The notes below the pieces were generated by a model, which had not been told where the DNA came from, searched no databases, and saw only the letters and a program-made list of their open reading frames with translations. From Streptomyces phyllanthi (GTDB taxonomy: Bacteria > Actinomycetota > Actinomycetes > Streptomycetales > Streptomycetaceae), in contig NZ_VJZE01000044.1 in NCBI RefSeq assembly GCF_009377205.1, positions 1 to 34,741 of the forward strand: a stretch of DNA of 34,741 nucleotides, written 5' to 3'. How positions within the stretch are numbered: the first letter of the stretch is position 1; the number at the start of each line of letters is the position of its first letter. The position numbers and the translations under genes are program-made. Shown here piece by piece: positions 15,263 to 23,307 of this stretch.

Positions 15263-16141
15263 TCAGGGCTGTGCGAGGCCGCGCCCGTGGTCAGCGGCGT
15301 ATGCCGCGAAGACTTCCGCCGGTGTGCCGTCGGTGTGGAGGAAACGCTGGTCGAGGATGGTGGCGAGGTCTTCCAGCGCGCCGGCGAGCAGGTCCGCGGT
15401 CAGGCGCACATCTGCCCGCCGGGCCGTCTGCCCGCGCTCGGCGAGGGCGACGGCGTAGCCGATCGTGGCAGCGAGCGACGAGTGGTCCTCCCCGTCATGG
15501 AAGTAGTAGGCCTCGGCGTACTGGGTGAAGTCGATCCGGACCCGCGCCACCTCGGTGGCCAGGCTCTCCAACAGCGCGGCACCCACCGTGGAGTCGAGCT
15601 GCCGGCCGGACGGGTCCGAGCGCTGGAGGAGGGCCAGTCGGATCGCCAGGACCCTTCGGCGGGTCAGCGCGGGATAGATCTCGAGTACCCAGGAGACCGT
15701 GGCCGTCAGGAGGGCGAAGCCGATCAGGGCTTCGAACGGCGAGACCAGGCGGAGCCAGCCGTCGGCGGGCGCGATGTCCCCCAGCCCAAGGGTGGCGACC
15801 ATGACGAGCGACAGGTAGACGGAGTCGAGCAGTGCCGACTGCTGCGCCGCACTGGAACCGGGCGCGAAGGTGAACGCCCCGGGCATGTGAGGCCAGTAGA
15901 TGGTGGCCCAGCCCAGGATGATGACGACGGCCCACATGCCGACCACGGTCACCATGGCGAGAGGCCCGACGAGCCCGACCACGCGCCTGCGGGCGCGAAG
16001 ACGCCGGGCCAGGCTCCACAGCGTCGTCATGATGAGCCGGCTCAGACCGCCGTGGCGGGTGGGATGCCAGAGCGTGTGGAACAAGTCCCGCAGGGCGGCC
16101 ATGACGAGCCCGGCCCCGAGCAGCGAGACCAACCACTTCAT
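15263..16141 (-). CDS. two-TM ion channel (potassium-channel-like)
   Basis: 292 residues. N-terminal hydrophobic segment (3-20), helix about 57-80, a pore loop with the filter-like TLGLGD at residues 117-122, helix about 135-156, then a cytoplasmic region of about 135 residues without an obvious TrkA domain. This is the Ion_trans_2 layout. The filter departs from canonical TVGYGD by V-to-L and Y-to-L, so strict potassium selectivity is uncertain. ATG 16141 has GGGAGAG upstream. It lies 203 bp after the GH65 gene on the same strand and may be co-transcribed. No box was seen immediately upstream. Confidence 0.85.
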   Translation of the reverse strand: MKWLVSLLGAGLVMAALRDLFHTLWHPTRHGGLSRLIMTTLWSLARRLRARRRVVGLVGPLAMVTVVGMWAVVIILGWATIYWPHMPGAFTFAPGSSAAQQSALLDSVYLSLVMVATLGLGDIAPADGWLRLVSPFEALIGFALLTATVSWVLEIYPALTRRRVLAIRLALLQRSDPSGRQLDSTVGAALLESLATEVARVRIDFTQYAEAYYFHDGEDHSSLAATIGYAVALAERGQTARRADVRLTADLLAGALEDLATILDQRFLHTDGTPAEVFAAYAADHGRGLAQP

Positions 16142-16344
16142 GTATCTCTCCCAGGGCCCTGTTCCGCACTGCCGCCCGGGCGGCGAAGGCAGCCGCTCCT
16201 GCCGCCCGAGTCGGTTCTCGTCCCGGAGCCTAAGTCGAGGTCAGGCGCAGGAGATCACCGGATCGCCGCGTATCGGGAAGCTGCTTCGGCTTTCACCACC
16301 CGCGCTCCTGCGGCATCGCCACTCCTGCCCTGTCCGCCGGACGC

Positions 16345-18744
16345 TCAACTCGTCGGCAGCACGAGCACGCAGGTCTCTCCCGGTGCGATGGTGACGGCCC
16401 GGTCGGTCAGGACCACCCGGATCGGTGACTCCTCCGAGTCGGGTACACCGATCCGCAGCTGCCCCCGCTGCAGCCGTACGCTGACACCCCAGTGGCCGCG
16501 GTAGCGCAGCGAGAACCCGTACTCGGACAGGGCCGGCAGCGGCACCGGGTCCAGCCACAGGGCGTCCTCACGGGTCTCCAGGCCGGTCAGACCACGCTGG
16601 ACCAGGTCGAGGGTCCCGGCCATGGCGCCGAGGTGGATGCCCTCGCCGGTCGTGCCGCCCTGGAGATCGGCGATGTCCGCCTCCAGGGCCTCCTGGCAGT
16701 ACTTCCACGCCCCGGCCTGCCTGACACGGGCGAGGACCCAGCCGTGGACGAGGCCGCTGAGGGTGGAGCCGTGGCTGGTGCGCTGCAGGTAGTGGTCGAC
16801 GGTCTTCCGCCAGACGTCGTCGTCCAGGTCGTACCCGAGACGGCGGAACAGCCGCTGCAGCTCGGCGGGCGAGAACAGGTAGCCGAGCATGAGGACGTCG
16901 GCCTGCTTGGAGGCTTGGTAGCGGTTGACCGTGTCGCCCTCGGCCTCGAGGATCCGGTCGAGGCGCCGGATGCTGTCGTACCGCGCGCGGTAGGCGTCCC
17001 AGTCGAGCTCGGCGAGGTCGCCGTAACCGTCGAACTGGCTGATGACGCCCTGGTGGTGGGGCACCCACAGCCGCCGTGACACCTCGTCCCACTGGGGGAT
17101 TTCGTCGCCGTCCAGCCTCACCCGCTCGAACAACTCCTGCCGACGCCACGCGGGCAGGCGCCGCAGAAGGTCCAGGGTTCGGCTGAGGACCCAGGTGGCG
17201 GTGACGTTGGTGTAGGTGTTGTCGTCCACGCCGGGCCGGGGGGCGCCCGGGTAGCTGTCGTGGTACTCGTCGGGGCCGACCACTCCGCGGATGCGGTAAC
17301 GGCCCAGCTCGGGGTCGAAGACCGCGGTGTCCGCCCAGAAGCGGGCGATCTGCACCAGCATCTCCGCGCCCTTGGTGTGCAGGAACTCGGTGTCTCCGGT
17401 GGCTTCGCAGTACCGCCAGACGTTGTACGCGATCGCCGAGCCGACGTGGTGCTGGAGCCGGGAGTGGTCCGGCAGCCAGCGACCGGAGCGGGGGTTGAGA
17501 TGCAGCTGCTGGGTCTCCTCGCGGCCGTCGCTTCCGCTCTGCCACGGGTACATCGCCCCGGTCCGGCCCACCTCGCCGGCCGCCCGGCAGGCCTGCGGGA
17601 GGCGCCGGTGACGGTAGTTCAGCAAAGCGCGGGAGACCTCCGGGAAGTGCAGGTTCAGATACGGCAGTACGAACAGCTCGTCCCAGAAGACGTGTCCCCG
17701 GTACGCCTCCCCGTGCAGCCCGCGGGCGGGCACGCCCACGTCCAGGTCCGCCGTGTGCGGTGACAGGGTCTGCAGGACGTGGAACAGGTGCAGACGCAGG
17801 ACGCGACCGGCCTCGCCGGGCACCTGGATGTCCGCGCGCCGCCACAACCGCGCCCACGCGGCGGCGTGGGAGTCCAGCAGGGCCGGGAAGCCGGCGGCCG
17901 CGGACACCCGGTCGACCGCTGCTTCGAGGGGGTTGCTGATCGCCGGATCGCGTGAGGTGTGCAGTGCCACGGTCTTGTCCACGACGACGGGCCGACCCGG
18001 GGCGATCGGGATCACCAGGCGGTGGGCGGCTCGGCGCCGAGCGGGCTGAAGCCGCGACGAAGCCGGAAGCTGCCCGGTGAAGGCTGTGCGGGCCGCCATG
18101 GCGATACCGATGTCGGAGGTGCTGGTGCGGCAGTGCATCCACACGGTGTCGCTGCCGGCCGCCCCGGTCCGTACGTGAGCCAGGTGGCTTCGGTTGAGAG
18201 AGCGGTAACGGTGCACGTTGCCGTTGATCACGTCGCCGTCGATCGCCGACTCGATCTCGATCTTTCCCGACCAGTCCTCGGCTGTGAACACGGTCCGCAG
18301 CACGGCCAGGTGAGGGTCCGCCATGTGCACGGCGCGGATCTGCTCCACACTCACCACGCCCGTGCCGTCGTCCCGGTAGCGGAAGGCGCGGGTGAGCGTC
18401 GCACGCCGCAGATCCAGGGTGTGCCGGTGGTCCAGGACGGCGCAGGTGTCGGGGGAGAACCACGGACGTGCCGATCCGTCGGCGGGACGGGGACGGAACC
18501 GCAGGAGCAGCCAGTTCGGAAGATTGACCAGGTCCTCGTTCACCACCTGCAGCCCCGCCACGGTCGACTCCAGGCGGTTGTAGCACCCAGCCGCGTAGGT
18601 GCCGGGGCAGTGCACCACGCTCGCCCTGCTCTCGGGCACCGCCCCGCGGGTGGCGAAGTAGCCGTTGCCGAGCGTGCACAGGGATTCCCGCAAACGCTCG
18701 CCCTCCGGGTCATAGCCCTCGTACTCCCAGGTCCACTGCGACAT
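16345..18744 (-). CDS. glycoside hydrolase family 65 disaccharide phosphorylase
   Basis: 799 residues, the usual GH65 phosphorylase size. The N-terminal beta-sandwich starts with the typical LCTLGNGYFATRGAVPE. The (alpha/alpha)6 catalytic domain holds GHVFWDELFVLPYL, the general-acid motif GVVGPDEYHDSYPG (Glu about 493) and the phosphate-binding RTSHGSTLSGLVHG near residue 658. Presence of the HGST loop supports a phosphorylase rather than a hydrolase. The substrate could be trehalose, kojibiose, nigerose or maltose; I cannot decide. Phosphorolysis yields beta-glucose 1-phosphate without spending ATP, which suits energy-poor conditions (inference). ATG 18744 has a GAGGA site. The USP gene stops 59 bp upstream, so the two are probably one operon. 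Confidence 0.93.
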   Translation of the reverse strand: MSQWTWEYEGYDPEGERLRESLCTLGNGYFATRGAVPESRASVVHCPGTYAAGCYNRLESTVAGLQVVNEDLVNLPNWLLLRFRPRPADGSARPWFSPDTCAVLDHRHTLDLRRATLTRAFRYRDDGTGVVSVEQIRAVHMADPHLAVLRTVFTAEDWSGKIEIESAIDGDVINGNVHRYRSLNRSHLAHVRTGAAGSDTVWMHCRTSTSDIGIAMAARTAFTGQLPASSRLQPARRRAAHRLVIPIAPGRPVVVDKTVALHTSRDPAISNPLEAAVDRVSAAAGFPALLDSHAAAWARLWRRADIQVPGEAGRVLRLHLFHVLQTLSPHTADLDVGVPARGLHGEAYRGHVFWDELFVLPYLNLHFPEVSRALLNYRHRRLPQACRAAGEVGRTGAMYPWQSGSDGREETQQLHLNPRSGRWLPDHSRLQHHVGSAIAYNVWRYCEATGDTEFLHTKGAEMLVQIARFWADTAVFDPELGRYRIRGVVGPDEYHDSYPGAPRPGVDDNTYTNVTATWVLSRTLDLLRRLPAWRRQELFERVRLDGDEIPQWDEVSRRLWVPHHQGVISQFDGYGDLAELDWDAYRARYDSIRRLDRILEAEGDTVNRYQASKQADVLMLGYLFSPAELQRLFRRLGYDLDDDVWRKTVDHYLQRTSHGSTLSGLVHGWVLARVRQAGAWKYCQEALEADIADLQGGTTGEGIHLGAMAGTLDLVQRGLTGLETREDALWLDPVPLPALSEYGFSLRYRGHWGVSVRLQRGQLRIGVPDSEESPIRVVLTDRAVTIAPGETCVLVLPTS

Positions 18745-18803
18745 TCGCCGTCCTCGCCCCTCTCCCTTCACGGGATGAACATGAGCGCGGCGGACGCCGC
18801 GGT

Positions 18804-19670
18804 TCAGGCTCGCTGCGGGATGACAGCGACCGGGCACTCGGAGTGATGCAGCAGGGCGTGGGCCACCCGGCCCAACTGCAGACCGAAGTGACCGTGCCGA
18901 CGCAAGGCGCCGACGACCAGCAGGTCGGCGTTGGCCGACGCGTTCACGAGGACCTTGTGGGCCGGGCCCTCGATCACGTCGCGGATCACATGGACAGGCT
19001 GTTGATCAGCCACGACTTTGCGCAGCGCGCCGGACAGGACCCCGTCGGCACGGTCCCGGTGCTGTCGGGCGGCATCGTCCGAGGGGTCTGCGGACTCACC
19101 CACCGGACGCCGCCATGCCCGTACGGCGTGGAGTGCGCATCCGCGTACCTCGGCCTCGCGGAAGGCGAACCGCACGGCACCCGAGCCCTCGGTGGAATCG
19201 CCGACCCCGACCACCACCCGCCCGGCGGCTCCCCGCCGGTTCTGCTCCGGGCCACGGACCACGACGACCGGGCACACGGCACGGGCGGCCACCCCGAGGC
19301 CGACCGACCCCAGCATCAGCCCGGCGAGCTCGCCACGGCCGCGGGAGCCCGTGACCACGGCAAACGCCTCATGTCCCTCCCTCAGCAGCACGGACACGGC
19401 ATCGTCGGGCAGCACCTCGCCAGACACCTTCACCTCTGCACTGCGAAGCCGGGCGCGTTCCGCGCCGGAGGCGACGATGTGCTCCGCCATGACCTCCTCG
19501 GCGGGGCGGTCCGCACCGATGGTCGGGCGGCGGCCCTCGTAACGCTCCCACAGGGAGGCGTGGACCAGACGCAAGGGCAGCCCGTGACGGGCCGCTTCGT
19601 CGACCGCCCAGTCGACCGCATGGAGGCTGGAATCCGATCCGTCGACACCCACGACCAGCGGGAGCTCCAT
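18804..19670 (-). CDS. universal stress protein, two USP domains (PQ-ending subfamily)
   Basis: 288 residues. Domain 1: LVVGVDGSDSSLHAVDWA and an intact ATP loop GSRGRGELAGLMLGS. Domain 2: VVVGVGDSTEGSGAVRFAFR, and the end RRHGHFGLQLGRVAHALLHH followed by CPVAVIPQ. This subfamily, shared with 25612 and 32570, differs from the PHD-ending group in domain 2. The start at ATG 19670 gives the standard N-terminus; its ribosome site is only fair. GH65 follows after 59 bp. Two box candidates (19766, 19821) precede it and are shared with the divergent CBS side. Confidence 0.92.
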   Translation of the reverse strand: MELPLVVGVDGSDSSLHAVDWAVDEAARHGLPLRLVHASLWERYEGRRPTIGADRPAEEVMAEHIVASGAERARLRSAEVKVSGEVLPDDAVSVLLREGHEAFAVVTGSRGRGELAGLMLGSVGLGVAARAVCPVVVVRGPEQNRRGAAGRVVVGVGDSTEGSGAVRFAFREAEVRGCALHAVRAWRRPVGESADPSDDAARQHRDRADGVLSGALRKVVADQQPVHVIRDVIEGPAHKVLVNASANADLLVVGALRRHGHFGLQLGRVAHALLHHSECPVAVIPQRA

Positions 19671-19765
19671 CACCCCACCGCCTTCCTCTCCGGCCTCCAC
19701 GAGCGCCCCCTGTCAATACCGTCGCACCGCCCAGGAGGTATCGCGACAGGTGAATCGGCCCTGAT

Positions 19766-19779
19766 GGGACCTTCGGCAC
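19766..19779. promoter_or_regulatory. DosR/OsdR-like box, one mismatch
   Basis: GGGACC-TT-CGGCAC, 96 bp upstream of the minus-strand USP start at 19670. The left arm and TT centre resemble the mycobacterial core; one base of the right arm departs. Confidence 0.5.
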
Positions 19780-19820
19780 GGGTGCCGCCGCGTCGGTTTG
19801 CGGCGATGGTGGAGTCATAC

Positions 19821-19834
19821 GGGCCGGTCAGCCC
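19821..19834. promoter_or_regulatory. DosR/OsdR-like box
   Basis: GGGCCG-GT-CAGCCC, one departure from the perfect palindrome, in the divergent region between the USP (start 19670) and the CBS genes (remnant 19943, intact 20077). Centre-to-centre distance to the previous box is 55 bp. Confidence 0.5.
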
Positions 19835-19942
19835 TCTTCCGTGCCCGTCGGACCCTGGTGGCCCGTCGCCTTCTCGCCGGAGGCTGAAGTGAGAGCAGGG
19901 CACATGGCGCGAGCGGGCCCCACCCGCGAGAGGGGGCCGGCG

Positions 19943-19996
19943 ATGAAGCACGGCACGATCGGCAGCCTGATGGTGAACGACGCGGCGGCGGTCCGT
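19943..19996 (+). pseudogene. CBS-protein N-terminal remnant
   Basis: MKHGTIGSLMVNDAAAVR is the typical beginning of actinobacterial CBS-pair proteins (a short basic start, then the V/L-M-x-x-D entry to the first CBS motif). After about 18 residues the similarity ends; the frame continues without CBS features. An intact CBS gene begins 80 bp later, so this may be the 5' scar of a tandem duplicate. Confidence 0.6.
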
Positions 19997-20076
19997 GAGC
20001 CGTGCGGCGAGGATCCGGCACTTGATCACACACTGTGTACCCATGTCGCAGGCCCATGCGAGAGAGGAGGCCTGCC

Positions 20077-20763
20077 ATGCCCGAGACCCCGCACGTCGTG
20101 AGCGATGTGATGACCCTGACGGTCGTGGCCGTCGGACGCGACGCGCCCTTCAAGGAGATCGTCCGGACCATGGAGCAGTGGAAAGTCAGCGCCCTGCCGG
20201 TCCTGGAGGGCGAGGGACGTGTCATCGGTGTCGTCTCCGAGGCCGACCTGCTGCCCAAGGAGGAGCTCCGCGATACGGCCATGAGCCCCTACGAGGAGCG
20301 GCAACGCCTGTCCGACCTCGCCAAGGCGGGAGCGGTGACCGCGGAGCAGCTCATGAGTACCCCCGCGGTCACGGTGCACCCGGACGTCACCTTGGCCCAG
20401 GCCGCGCGGATCATGGCCGTGAGGCACCTCAAACGGCTCCCCGTCATCGACGACGAGGGCATGCTGCAGGGCGTCATCAGCCGTGCCGACCTGCTGAAGG
20501 TGTTCCTGCGCTCGGACGAGGAGATCGAGGAGGAGGTCCGCCGCACGGTGATCGCCTACCTCTTCCCCGCGTTCAGCCACGCCATCCATGTGAACGTGGA
20601 CGAGGGAGTCGTCACTCTCCGCGGACAGATCCGCGACACCTCGCTCGTTTCCGTGGCCGCACGCCTCATCCGCGCCGTGGAGGGCGTGGTGGACGTCCAG
20701 GCCCATCTCACCGGCGAGCCCGGCGAGCCCGGCGACACCGGCGCTCCGGCCGGCCTGGAGTAA
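20077..20763 (+). CDS. CBS-pair and BON domain protein
   Basis: 228 residues. CBS motif 1 is at about 8-60 (VVAVGRDAPFKEIVRTMEQW...LPVLEGEGRVIGVVSEADLL). CBS motif 2 is at about 88-140 (STPAVTVHPDVTLAQAARIM...LPVIDDEGMLQGVISRADLL). A BON domain is at about 145-215 (VNVDEGVVTLRGQIRD), and the protein ends in a GEPGEPGD tail. CBS pairs bind adenosyl ligands; BON domains are thought to contact membranes or lipids. The M. tuberculosis DosR regulon has a CBS protein (Rv2626c, Hrp1), but without BON. ATG 20077 follows GAGGAGG. It is transcribed away from the USP-GH65 operon, with DosR-like boxes between. Confidence 0.93.
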   Translation: MPETPHVVSDVMTLTVVAVGRDAPFKEIVRTMEQWKVSALPVLEGEGRVIGVVSEADLLPKEELRDTAMSPYEERQRLSDLAKAGAVTAEQLMSTPAVTVHPDVTLAQAARIMAVRHLKRLPVIDDEGMLQGVISRADLLKVFLRSDEEIEEEVRRTVIAYLFPAFSHAIHVNVDEGVVTLRGQIRDTSLVSVAARLIRAVEGVVDVQAHLTGEPGEPGDTGAPAGLE

Positions 20764-20869
20764 CAGGTCCGGCGGCGCCGAACGGGCCGACCGCGGATGC
20801 TCGTCGGCCATCACGGAGGGACGGAGGAGCAGGCGAGACGTAAGGACTGCCGGGCGGTGCGTCGCGTGT

Positions 20870-21862
20870 TCAGGGCTCGATGTCGAGTACGTCCGGCACC
20901 GGGCGGCGCGGCGTGCTGGGCCCCTTGGGGCCGTATCCGAGGCGCAGAACCATCTGCGTGTGACCCCTTCCGGACACCGGGTCGCGCAGCGGCCAGCGCA
21001 GGTCGGTCCACTCGACGGCCTGGCTGGCGAAGGAACTGGACAGGCCCTCGAGGGTCGCCAGCAGCAGGACGCGTTCCATGGCCTGGCCGGCCCGGAGCCA
21101 GTCCTCCGGACGGTCGTTGTCCGTGCTGAGGAGGGCCAGCTGAGGGGACCGCTCGAACTCGGCGGCGCCACGGTCGGCCACCGGTCTGGGCCCGGCGAAG
21201 TCGCGCATCGGGGCCTTGCCGCCGCGCTTGCGCGGTCCGAAGGCATAGTCCGGGACGCCGTCGGGAGCCGTGTCCACGGACGGGGCGTCGACACGGGTCC
21301 ATTGCTCCAGGTCCTGGCCGCTGCCGCGGTCGGTGATGTTGCGCGCCTCGGCTTCCTGGACCAGTTCCAGCACCTCCTGCAGGTGCCACGCGGTGGGAAA
21401 GCTCAGCATGGCTCCCTCACGGTGGGCGGCTTCGCCGAGAGCCGCCCGTACCGCCTGGGGGATCTCCGTCTCCTCGAACGGGAAGCGGCTGCTGTGCCGC
21501 TCATGAATCGCCGGATACAGCGCGGCCAGGTCGCTCTCGCCGCTCGCAGCCCCGGTCAGCCGCACGGTCGCCAGCAGCGCCGGATCGGCGGGGTCGGGCA
21601 GCAGCCGGACGGCCGGGTACCAGCCCCCGTCAACCACCGCCACCCGGAGATTCAGCAGAGCGGCACCGCAGCCGAGGTGGAGAGCGCGGGTGTCGGGGTC
21701 GGAGTGCGGGATGGCACGGCCGGGATCCGCGTACACCTGGAAAGTGCGGCTGCCCCGGAAGTAACGGAAGCGCCACGGCTGAGCGTTGTGCATCGACGGG
21801 GCCGCGGCGGCGTCGTGGACCAAGGCCGCCACGCGCTCTTCGGACGGTGTTTGCCGGATCAC
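20870..21862 (-). CDS. Acg/Rv3131-type nitroreductase-family flavoprotein
   Basis: 330 residues. AAAAPSMHNAQPWRFR at about 18-33 is the FMN-contact motif of the group; LHLGCGAALLNLRVAVVDGG, RHSSRFPFEE, DNDRPEDWLRAGQAMERVLL and the C-terminal LRLGYGPKGPSTPRRP complete the family pattern. The GTG start at 21862 is six to seven bases after GGGAGG. It begins 38 bp after the stop of the DUF1918-XRE-PNPOx gene and is very probably its operon partner. Likely an FMN-binding stress protein; substrate unknown. Confidence 0.93.
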   Translation of the reverse strand: MIRQTPSEERVAALVHDAAAAPSMHNAQPWRFRYFRGSRTFQVYADPGRAIPHSDPDTRALHLGCGAALLNLRVAVVDGGWYPAVRLLPDPADPALLATVRLTGAASGESDLAALYPAIHERHSSRFPFEETEIPQAVRAALGEAAHREGAMLSFPTAWHLQEVLELVQEAEARNITDRGSGQDLEQWTRVDAPSVDTAPDGVPDYAFGPRKRGGKAPMRDFAGPRPVADRGAAEFERSPQLALLSTDNDRPEDWLRAGQAMERVLLLATLEGLSSSFASQAVEWTDLRWPLRDPVSGRGHTQMVLRLGYGPKGPSTPRRPVPDVLDIEP

Positions 21863-21900
21863 CGGAGCCTCCCTTCGTCAGGCGGTCGACTGTGGCGGGA

Positions 21901-22818
21901 TCACTGATCGGCCGGGCTGATACGGCGGCCGGTGAGGCGCTCGGGCTGGATCGACACCCACATGTCGCGCCCGCCACCCGCCCAGGGTTCGGTGTGGGCA
22001 CGGTCGGCCAGCCGTCGTACAGCGTCGGGCTCCGTGACACCGCGCGCGGGGCCGACAACGAGCACGCTCCAGCCCTGGCTCATGGCCTCGTCCAGATGAT
22101 CGACTTCGAAGGCGACATCCGTACCCACGGCCGCCGCGGGCACGGAGTCGGGCGCGGTCCGGAAGGCGATCGCCTCGTCGACGACTTCGTAGTTCACCGG
22201 GACGACCGCCGGGCCGTCGGGGGTCGACACGGCGACGCGGCCCACACCGTGGGTGGACAGCCGGGCGCGGCATTCGTCCGGGCTGAGGTCCCGCAGTCGA
22301 GGGTGGAGGAGGGCCTGCCCTTGACCGGGCGGCAGATCGATGCCGCTGCCGCGCAGGGCTGCGACGCTGGTGCCCAGAGCGGCGGCCAGGTTGAGGAGAG
22401 TCGCCATGCTCGGCTCGGCCGGCTGTTCCTCGAAGTAGTCCAGGTACTCCGGCGCCATTCTGGCGCGGCGGGCCGTCTCCGCCCGGGTCAGTCCCTGGCG
22501 TTTGCGTTCGGTGGCCACGCGGCGGCCGATGTCACCAGGGTTGGGTGCCCTGCCGGGCGGGTTCCTGCCGGACGCGGCACCGGGCTCATCCATGTCCGGC
22601 CGCCGGGAAGGCCCGTTGGCCCCGGGCCCGTGCTCGACGTGACGGATGTGCGCGTCGGGCCCCGGGAACACCAGCGTGACCTCGTCCGTGTCCGACCAGC
22701 GCACGTCGTAGGGGGGTGTCCCATCCGTGTGGTGGAGCCCGACGATCTCGCCGTCGCGCCTGGTGGCGCCGGTCGTCGGGCTTTCGATGACGAGTTGGTC
22801 GCCGAGGTGGGCTCGCAT
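21901..22818 (-). CDS. DUF1918-XRE helix-turn-helix-PNPOx fusion protein
   Basis: 305 residues with three recognisable parts in one uninterrupted frame. Residues 1-58 are a DUF1918 domain (MRAHLGDQLVIESPT, then GTPPYDVRWSD, FPGPDAHI). After a Pro/Gly-rich linker, residues 96-155 are an XRE-type HTH (DIGRRVATERKRQGLTRAET..., YLDYFEEQPAEPSMATLLNL). Residues about 178-302 are a PNPOx-like split barrel (LSTHGVGRVAVSTPDGPAVV, PVNYEVVDEAIAFRT, FEVDHLD, GWSVLVVGPAR). HTH-PNPOx proteins are known in actinobacteria and suggest flavin- or redox-responsive transcription control; the added DUF1918 is unusual. ATG 22818 has GAGGA ten bases upstream and gives the normal DUF1918 start; ATG 22830 is an alternative. 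An internal ATG near residue 76 has no clear ribosome site. The nitroreductase follows after 38 bp. Confidence 0.88.
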   Translation of the reverse strand: MRAHLGDQLVIESPTTGATRRDGEIVGLHHTDGTPPYDVRWSDTDEVTLVFPGPDAHIRHVEHGPGANGPSRRPDMDEPGAASGRNPPGRAPNPGDIGRRVATERKRQGLTRAETARRARMAPEYLDYFEEQPAEPSMATLLNLAAALGTSVAALRGSGIDLPPGQGQALLHPRLRDLSPDECRARLSTHGVGRVAVSTPDGPAVVPVNYEVVDEAIAFRTAPDSVPAAAVGTDVAFEVDHLDEAMSQGWSVLVVGPARGVTEPDAVRRLADRAHTEPWAGGGRDMWVSIQPERLTGRRISPADQ

Positions 22819-22909
22819 GATCGCCGCCATTTCCTCAGAGTGATGCTGTACCCAACGTGCCACGCGCGACATGCCGACGCACGGGGATGAGAGCCGCTGA
22901 TCCCGGGAC

Positions 22910-22923
22910 GGGCCGAACGGGCG
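22910..22923. promoter_or_regulatory. weak DosR/OsdR-like box
   Basis: GGGCCG-AA-CGGGCG: the left arm and centre equal those at 7062 and 10457, but two bases of the right arm differ. It is 92 bp upstream of the DUF1918-XRE-PNPOx start at 22818. Confidence 0.35.
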
Positions 22924-23002
22924 GTCTGGCCGCTGCCCGAGCGGCTGTGACGACACGCTACTGGTGCGGGTCGCAGGCCGAAGCCGGACCGCGTGGTCGC
23001 GC

Positions 23003-23296
23003 TCACATGGGCCACCCGGCGACCTCCTGGTGAGGGCTCGGCCCAGTCGCGGGCGCGCCCTTGGCTTCGATGTCGCGTTCGGCGTCGTCCAGCAACTGCC
23101 GGGCGAGGTCGCGCATGGCCCTGCCGGCTGCCAGTTCGTCTCCGATCTTCGGCACGTCCGGGTCCACCGGGTTCCGGTGAGCGACTCCGTGGCCCGTGAG
23201 CGCCGTATCGCCGGTCTCCAGCACCACACGCGCCTTCGTCGCCCTCTCGTCCTCGAAGAGGTGGAGGCGAACCTTCCACTCCACGATCTGCGGCAT
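23003..23296 (-). CDS. DUF1876 protein (Rv1738/Rv2632c-like)
   Basis: 97 residues. Matches the DUF1876 pattern: WKVRLHLFEDERATKARVVL, then LTGHGVAHRNPVDPDVPKIGDELAAGRA, then a C-terminal helix with ARQLLDDAERDI. M. tuberculosis Rv1738 of this family is a DosR-induced dimer structurally compared to ribosome hibernation factors. ATG 23296 has GAGGAGGAAA. It starts 11 bp after the NAPRTase stop, so the two are co-transcribed. A role in translation shutdown is plausible from the family but not shown. Confidence 0.92.
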   Translation of the reverse strand: MPQIVEWKVRLHLFEDERATKARVVLETGDTALTGHGVAHRNPVDPDVPKIGDELAAGRAMRDLARQLLDDAERDIEAKGAPATGPSPHQEVAGWPM

Positions 23297-23307
23297 CACT
23301 TTCCTCC

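Noticed and set aside
16171..16184. GCCGCCCGGGCGGC palindrome downstream of GH65 as terminator or box
   Set aside because: No loop and no U tract, and it does not fit the GGGNCN-NN-NGNCCC layout.
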